A DNA stretch of 64,000 nt from NCBI RefSeq assembly GCF_000699445.3, contig NC_067198.1, forward strand, positions 6,854,801-6,918,800, read 5' to 3'. Below are positions 14,501 through 23,800 of this stretch, in pieces (within the stretch, counting starts at the first letter, position 1; every line of letters starts with the position of its first letter). Under the pieces are notes generated by a model. That model saw only the letters and a program-made list of their open reading frames with translations, was not told the DNA's origin and searched no databases. Position numbers and translations under genes: made by a program. Source of the stretch: Schistosoma haematobium (lineage: Eukaryota > Platyhelminthes > Trematoda > Strigeidida > Schistosomatidae).

Positions 14501-15662
14501 TATCGACTGCATAAACCAGTCAAAAAGAGAAAGAACAGTTGTGACGTTGAGTGATCGATTGGTTTAAAATTTTCATCGGTAAATGAAGGTATTGTATATA
14601 CATTTTGAGTTGCTTTAATCAAACAACTCATAATTTGTGCCATGAACTCTTCAGAATTTAAAACAAATTGATAATGAGTTACATAATTATTATTATTATT
14701 TACGAAAAGGAAAACATGACCAATTAAAAAAGCATATGAGTTGATTACAAATTGTTGATATTTATCATAAACATATGAATTTTAAGTTGCGGATTTCTTG
14801 TTCACTGTATTTACACTGTTACAATCATGGATGATTGTAGACATAACGAAAATATATTTATTTTCATTTCAGGACAAACTCTCATACCCAAAAGTAAATT
14901 TATATGGTTGGTAGAACGACGTAAGTAGGGTTTAAGTTTGGTAACATATAATTGAGTACAAAGATGATAAGTATTCCCGTCTTACAACACCATCTTAGAC
15001 AGACTCAACCTATTTTATGCATACTGTTAAAAGTGGCTTTCAAATGGTATAAAGTTTGCTGATGTTAAAATTGAGTGATTAAATCGCGAAAATGATCCAT
15101 TTCTTACATGATACCAGCTTACATAGTCTAGTCAATAGCTAGCCTAATCACTGTCTTTACATAGCAAAAGTTTTCCTGGATAAGTGAGACAATGGCAGTG
15201 GATGTCCACTGATTGAACCCGCTTGATGCATAAGGATAGTTTATTTTGGAGAGTTAGAAAACATTGATTCTAAATAGATGGTTTAGATTCCAAGGTTGAT
15301 ATACAGTTACTTTATTGTTTGAGGATATCAGTCAGAAAATAAAGTGTGAACCTATCGGGCAACATAACACAGCGACATACTAAGTGTTTACCTTATTAAC
15401 AAATATGTTGACTGAGTGTATCACACCAAAAATTACATTATAAAAGATACAAAATAAAAATGTTACCTGAATAATCATCGGTATAAAAAACAGAATGAAA
15501 GCATTCAACAACTGTGTATAATCCAGCTAAGCCTAATGATAGACGAGATGCTGGTGATCCAGGATAAATACATGTCATCAAGATATGAACCATTTCAACA
15601 TGAAACGACTGAAGAAAAAGAACAGTAGGATGAGCATTTTTCTTTTTGAAAACACCGACGTG

Positions 15663-15727
<65 letters not shown>

Positions 15728-18700
15728 GCAAGGAAACCTGGAATATTTATGCAGTACTATTCAACTGCATTATTTATAGGCTGGACAATGCTAAGCATAT
15801 TATGCGCTTGTGATGATCTTGTGATGGTCTCTTAAAGTCAAACGGTAAGTAAAGAATTATAAAGGAGGTGGGCTACTGAAGAAAATCGACTGTCTACCAG
15901 TCCAACGTCTCAGAATACATGTCTTTGTTTGGGTCGAAAAATATGGTCGTATATATACCCATAATATAAGTACATTGTATTTTCGTTCGGCAATTAAAGC
16001 TTTACACTGATTTCAGTCTTCTCACTTACATAGTCGGTTTAGTACAGAGTAAGAGATGCATAATGTGACCGAATCGGGTAGTAGAATACAACAGTTACAT
16101 TTATGAGGTTTCATACATTATTAGTATAGATTTGTGAAAATTGATAGTTTTTAGTTTATACCATCGATTGACTTGGCTAGGTAAATATTGAAAACTATGA
16201 AGTACTTGAAAGTTTTTCGCCTTAGTATAAAGCTGCACAGAACTATACACTCACAACTCCACAATGGACAAAACATAAAATCTTTCAGTTAGAATGAAAA
16301 CTACTTTCAAACAGTACGAGGTCTGAACAGTACAGTTCGTTGTAAAACCGAAACCTATGGAGTCAACCGTGTTCGTATTGAGACAGGAGCACACCAATGA
16401 TATATGATAACGATAATATCGTGACTACTTACAAGCACGTAAACTACTCAATTATTAGAGGACGGTTCAGTGGTTAAGGTGTTCGACTATCATCCTAGGC
16501 TCGAACCCTGCTTCACCTACTCCGTTTTGATAACTAAGTAGTATAATTAAGCCTGATGCTTATAGAATGGCTCTTAGCCAAGTACACGAATCTATACATG
16601 TTAAACGGATTTACAAATATTGAAACCCTATTGTGGTCACAGCAAAACCTGTGCATTCTATGCAGAAACTTGTGTTTGGCTGTAGATGTTCACATAAATG
16701 AAGAAACTAAACAAGGAGACAGAACAGAAACATCGTTGTAAGTTGAAGAATGAACTGATTGTGTTGAAAAGAGACTAAAAACAGATCAAAGATCACGACA
16801 TAGAAAACATGGAAATATTTAAATTTATCTCAAGCTAATTTAATAGTTGAGTTCATGAGTCAATTGAAGCTGGATCGCTATAAAAAAACCCGAAACCACT
16901 GGACGGCCGTTTCGTCCTAGTATGGGACTTCTCGATAGTGCACATCCACGATCTCGCCCCGCTGGATTCGAACCCAGGTCCTATCGGTCTCACGCTAATT
17001 ATTATATTATTATTGTTGATTAGCACTATAAATTTATTTTTAAAAATCCACAACACCTCATGCAACTTACTTTAAGATTATTTAAATTGGTATCGTTTGT
17101 TTCACGTTTCATAATTGGAAGTGTATGCAACAAAATCTGCCAGTGCAATAAATTTAATAAAACATAGTGATTTCATCAAAAATATTATTTTCAGATATCA
17201 ATGTAAATATTCATTGATAATTATTTTGCAAAATACATTAACATATAACAGCTGATTCAATCTATTCTCAATATCTTTTGTTGGTGACTAACTGAAATTC
17301 ATACAAATTATAAACTTCTTAACAAACTGTCATATTTATATAACAGGATAATTTACTATGATCTAATGACTGAGGTATGTGCTCAACTGTAAATATTCAA
17401 TCAACATACGTATTGTCTTATAAATTTGATAAATGAAGTCATGAACGCATTACTTTACAAAATTTTTCATTACATTAGTCTTGAACTTTCTCAAAATATT
17501 TTTTTTCATTTGTGGTATAAACAATATTTATCACATCCACGATTCATGCTTTTTGAAGGATTACTAGAAGTCCTCAAGGAAATAAAGTTCTTTAGCTGGC
17601 TTCATAGTTTTAATATTCATCAACTGTCGGTCTTGTACGATCATTTTGCATTTGGAGCACGAAACCAATCTTGAGAGATTGATTCTACACTGCAACGGTC
17701 CACCGCCACATTTTTGCTCCCAATTGTTTTGGTACGGCTGACCGTCGGAAGTTCTCACTTGGTTACGCGTATACAATTACCGTCGGGTAAATCCTACTCA
17801 CTGACTTCTCGCAGTGGGAGTGTTGTTTATAAAATTGAGAGGATAAAAAGCGAGTGTCCGACGCTTTAACCGGGTTGGTGGATATGAAGGGGAAAACCCT
17901 GATCCCAAACCAATGACGCACTTGGGCTCTCTTTGTGAGGAAACAAAAGGCGTATGAACCTATTCTTGGTCACCGGTTATCATAGAATTGTATCTCTTAA
18001 TGTTGTTCCACTGCCCTATGGATTAGACCTCTAGATCAAAGACTTGGGCTGTGGCCCCCTAAGGAAACCACCTGCTTCGGTTTGGGAGGCCTGGCAGTAC
18101 TCCAGCTTTCACATATATCGAGTGATTTGTGTGGCGCATACAAATACAAAACAGCCTCAGTAGCTTAAGTCAGTGCATTTATTGGACAAATACTGTTTAA
18201 GATAGAAGGATGGGAAACAGGAAGAAACACAAACAAACTTACATCTTTAATTGCACTGACAATTTGGCCGTGTATACGCTTTGAATTTGGCCACAAATCG
18301 TGTCTGAGATAATTAAGAAACATTTCCAATTTTTCATTTGATAAGATCATTTTTTGTTTGGATTTTGTAATTAAACTTACTAAAACATTTAAAGCTGTAA
18401 GACGTAACTTGAATTTCGAATAAAAAGCAATTAGATAAAAAAACTTTTATAAATTTCTTGTGTATTCAGATGTAAAATAAAATTGTAAACAGATAACTTT
18501 AAGTAGAGGACATTACCACGATTCCGGTTTAGTTTTGATTGTCATATGATATTCCTTACTATTTAATTAGTGAAATGTTTACCACATAAAATCAGGATAA
18601 TAAAATATGGATTACTGTATGATAACTCAGTAGTTCGAACGGTTAAGTGTTAACCACGAAACCCGACAATCCTGAGTTTGATATCCCGTGGGATCCTAGA

Positions 18701-19276
18701 TATCCACTTCCATATTAGAACGAAACAGTTGTACATTGTTTCCTGGTTCCTAATGATTACCCCACTAAGGTCTATATTCATGATGTAAAAGTACAAAGAC
18801 ACTTAATATAAACACGAAATTCAAAGAAAATTCCGAAACAGAGGACTGATATAGTTTAGAAAGTAATGAGAAGCCAATATTCCCTCTTTGAAAATACGAA
18901 TTAGTGCCGTGTTTGTTTGCGGAAAACAGAGAACACTAAATCTGTTGTGCAGAGTTTTTGAACGATGATGAAAGATTAATTGGGTGAAGTTTGTATAATG
19001 ATAAAGTAAATTAATACATCTCATTTTAATGTTAGTCATCAGTAATGGTTAATTAGTTCGACTTTCAGCCACTAAATCGTAGGTTCGAACACTGTTCGGA
19101 CTTGAATCTTTGCTGGAGATAGCATGGATAGTAGAGGTCATTGTTATTAAAAATTAGTCACTGCACAAATGATTGGCTTTTATATCCATCATAAAACAAT
19201 AATAACCGATTCTATCATTTTTAGGCTATTTATATTATTGGACGGCAAGTGTGAGTGAGAAAGCGGCAGACGTAAA

Positions 19277-19359
<83 letters not shown>

Positions 19360-20367
19360 TATATGCACACAATTACATAATATGCACTTACCTGATTATC
19401 ATATGAGCGAAGACATGATGTTAAGAAATTTAACGACAAGTATTCACAACAGTCAGTTTTCATTCCATTAAATGATAAAAGATGATAACAAGTTAGTAGG
19501 AACGTAGGCAAGTCAGTATTCATTTTTACTGTTGCGAAACAAACAAAAGTAAAACTATTGTGTGCGTGAAATTTTTTTATTTAAAGACTTGAAAAAAATG
19601 GAGATTCTCATAATATAAACCTTATGAGATTGTGACTTTTTGATTTAAAACACATTCCATTTTATATGCAATTGATTGGTCACTGAATAGTGGCCAATAT
19701 CATGTTTGTCTAGATTTTTAGAGCTGATCGAATTCTATCGATCAAGTTTTAATAGTGTAGTCACTAGTCTAAGTGATTTCACATGGAGGGTAATATTTCA
19801 GGATGCTACGTGGTTGGGGGTATTAAGGAAGAGACGATGCTTGAAATAGGTTTCACACTAGTTAGCCATTAAGGAAAGTGGTGCTTCTTGAAGGATTCAG
19901 ACCAGCACCATCCACATTTAGTAGACTGAATAACTCAGTGGTACTGTAGTGAACGAAACCTCAAGTGGAGAAAACTATTTGTTCTTCAACATAAAATTGC
20001 TGACTGCCTTCGTAAAGTATGGAAACCATACATTAAATGCATTATTTGCACATCTTCCTTCGGTTATCTATTATGTGCCTCATGATTCTTTCAATTTCTT
20101 TTTTACCACAGTTGCTCTCTGTCTCCCTATTTGTTTTGTTTTTCAATTCAATCTTCGTAATCTTCTGCTAGCAGGCATTCCACTTCCGGTTGCTACTAAC
20201 TACTACTTACATCCGTCAGCATAAGAAGGATGCACCACAGTAGCATATCAGACTGTGAAACTGTGGGATGAGAGCTTGAGTCAACCAAGGAATATCAGTT
20301 TTCTCTATATTCCAAGTACATCTCCGACCACCTAACAGTTGTCAGCCTGCCCTAAATGTAAGACCAA

Positions 20368-20424
<57 letters not shown>

Positions 20425-20786
20425 TTCAATGTTGGTTACATTTCACATCAGCATGGTGAGGAAAGAAAATTTACAAAATGTGGAGCAAAAAGCTGTCGTA
20501 CGTTAAATATCGGGAACGAAGTTTAAAAAATGAAGTAAATAAGATTACAAGTATCAGTGTTACCTAACTGCCATGTCGTTAACGGCATTCACAACAAGTG
20601 ACTGAAATTTTCTCGTAGAGAAAAAGCCCCGAAAGATTCAATTCCTAAGAATTCTCAGTGTACTGACAGCAGAATACCATGTTTGGTGGTTGAAGAAATG
20701 CCTGACAAGTAACTACTCAAACATCATTTTACTCGGCAACGGTTTAAATTCTCATTAACCAACCTGAGAAATTTCGGTATTCAGTC

Positions 20787-20838
<52 letters not shown>

Positions 20839-23800
20839 GTTGGAGATAAATATGACATTACTTAATGACTGTTCAAACTGAATTAGGATAGAATAGATTT
20901 TCCATACAGAATCCCTAGTGTTTAGATCGTCAAAATTCTAGAATTAGCAAACACTAGAAAAAACAGTTAAAATAGAGAGCATCAGAAACAAAAGAAAACA
21001 ACTACCTGAGTCACTGTTGCAACATTTTACCAGTAATTCCAACAATTTAGGATTGGTTTTCACTAAACTGGGTAGAATATTCTAATACCAAAAGAAACAG
21101 AAATAAAATAAATCTAGTTGAGAAAGTTTTAGTGAAGATTGGTTACATTGGTAGGACGGATTGATCTTAGTTAGGATACTATGTTTGGAATGAAACAGTT
21201 GTCACCAATATTAGTAGATAACCATCAAGATATATCGCAAATTGATCGAAACCAAAATTTTATTGTTGGGTAAAGTGCTTTTGGTGAGGCCTGAAGGTCT
21301 TGGGTTTGATCTCTGGTAAGTTTTAGATGTGCACTGTAACTGATGTGTCCTATACTGCCCAGTGTACCCACTGATTTCCAATAGCATTCTAACTCAGATC
21401 AAACTACGAAGGGAAATAAATCATTTAACTACTAATGACTTTAATTTTATTGAACAATGTACTATTTTTTTTAAAAAGTGAATGGATAAGTCTTAATGAC
21501 TTATTCTTCAGAATTAGTTTCGAAATTGACGGTAGTTAATTATTGTTTTATTTACAAAATATACTACTATGAAGGAAATAAATACATTAAATGCAACACC
21601 TAGTATTCTTTAGGGCCTTTGTAAAAATATTTGCGACAATTGCTTAGTTGCATAGTTAAGAAGCACTTAGTTTATTGTAGTATACCGAATAGGCATATTT
21701 CTAGCAAAAAACGTCAACTGGCTTTCGAAAATAGATTATAATAAGGCTCTTTAGTCAAAAATCTTTTAGCATTTTATTAATCAGGTTTATTACTAACAAT
21801 CCACTTCCATAAAATGGGTATGACAACATGTCACCAACTATAATGATTTAGAATTAAACCTATGCAGAGCAGTCAACTATGAACTCTGATGAAAAGAGAC
21901 CATATTGTTATTAATGTGGACAAAAGTAAACTATACCGATGAGCTGGTCAGTTTTAGAACAGAGAATCTTGGATTTACGTGAGAAATTTGAAGCGCAATG
22001 ATGGATGGCTGGTAACGTAACAAGAGCTAAGTAAAACCTAGCAATATTTTGCTACCAAGAAGCTCAAAATTATTAAACATGACAAGATTAAAGAACAGGA
22101 ATAGACTTGGGCAATGTTTAAGATGACAATGGAAAAAGTGATTAATTATTTGTTTAAAGGGGAGATAATAGGAAACAAATGGGGTTAAAATGTACATAAC
22201 ATGTTAAAATGACTTATAAACTTTCCACGGCAACTTAAACGATTTCAAGGCTTCAATTTGAAGAACTATCTGCATATGCGTGTTTATTATTGTGAAGCAT
22301 TTTCTCATTGCAACTCCAACCTTAACCCTATTATTTTCCCATTGATTATAATGAATAATTTAACATGTAAACATTTGTTTATCACTTTAAAACTTTGATA
22401 ACTAAGCGTTGTCTTTTAACTGGCTGATCAGTTGTTCTAGGTCAGTGGTATAGTTCACTTTTGCTATTCATGTGAATTTAAAACAAAGAATATACGGATC
22501 AGTGATACAAAGAAAACATTTACCTGAATAACTGTAGAATGAAATGTTTCGTTAGAGTTACGAATAAAGGTATCGACTAAACCAGATAACCATACATAAA
22601 TTAATGGGTCATTCTCAGTGTACAAGTTGTGCGTAATTAATGTATACAATTCTGAAATCTATGTAGGTAAATAATAAGACATACATGTATAATCTTTAAA
22701 TTACAATAAAATAGTCAATGTAATTATTTTAAGGCTGTTTTTTTCTTGTGAAACCTTTCTTCCACAAATGTTTATTTCGTAATAATTTAAAGTCATGTAT
22801 TGAAATTATAAATTAACTATTTTTTTCTTTCTAAGAAAGGATAGGCCAAATCATTTACCGAATACGTGTTTATGCATTTGCCTTGAAGTATCATTTAGTT
22901 GGCATGAGGGGGTTAGTGAAATTAAAAAGCTTCGTTTTCTACTTCATTAACACGTTTGCCAGGTATATATTAGTCTACTTGGCTTTCAACCACACTCCTG
23001 GTATGAAAGATAGTGATACTACCTAGTCGTTCAAAAAGAAGTGAGGAGGTGTTCGAACCTGCAATCTGATAATTGAATTGTGACTGAACTAATAAGCTAT
23101 TGTTCATTTTTGATCTGACCAAGACATTCTCCATAGTTCTGAATGCTTACAATGCATTCTTTCTTGATGTGCAGATCATCGATGTGTACAGGTTACGCAT
23201 GCTGTAGGAATCACTACGTCAATACATCTAAACAGAATTACACCCGTTGTTCTTCTTTAATCCGGTTGCATGGAAGCAAAGTATGAAAAGTGAATGAACC
23301 GAGTCGTATAAATAATTACATTAATGATGTTCTACAGATTTTTATTTGTTCATTGAAGAAACATGACTGAACAGTTATAATCCACAATTCTGATACCACG
23401 ACGGTTACATTGATGACAAGTCTGCTCAAACAGACAAACATATTAGCGTAGCATCTTTGATAAGTGTATAAATTCAAGTTTTTAAATTCGGGACAGAACT
23501 GAAGAGAATCCATTAAAAAAAGCCAAATGAATAATCTACTGAGAAGAGCACTATTTTCATCATATTACTGATACATACGAAAAAACTTCCTTTTTGAAAA
23601 TGAAGTGGAACTATATCTTACGATAGCAGATACATTGTTTTTGGTTTGAGGGTCACATTCTAACTGGTAAAGTACAGTTGAACTATAGGGTACTATGTAA
23701 AAATGACAAACCGGATAATGAGACTGAATCCTAATCGACTGAAGGGACTGAGATGTATGATATGTATCATCAAACACTGCCTATCTCAACATGCAACTAT

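Noticed and set aside
16455..16530. Possible tRNA gene
   Set aside because: A- and B-box-like motifs are present, but I could not fold an acceptor stem or anticodon arm, and several diverged copies exist. A SINE is more likely.
17426..17674. 82-codon plus-strand frame in THADA intron 11
   Set aside because: No motif, AT-rich composition and partial overlap with a LINE-derived segment.
19281..19390. Coding extension of exon 10 through the (AT)n tract (YIYIYI repeats)
   Set aside because: The open frame is produced by the dinucleotide repeat. The exon ends at CAG|GTAAGT before it.
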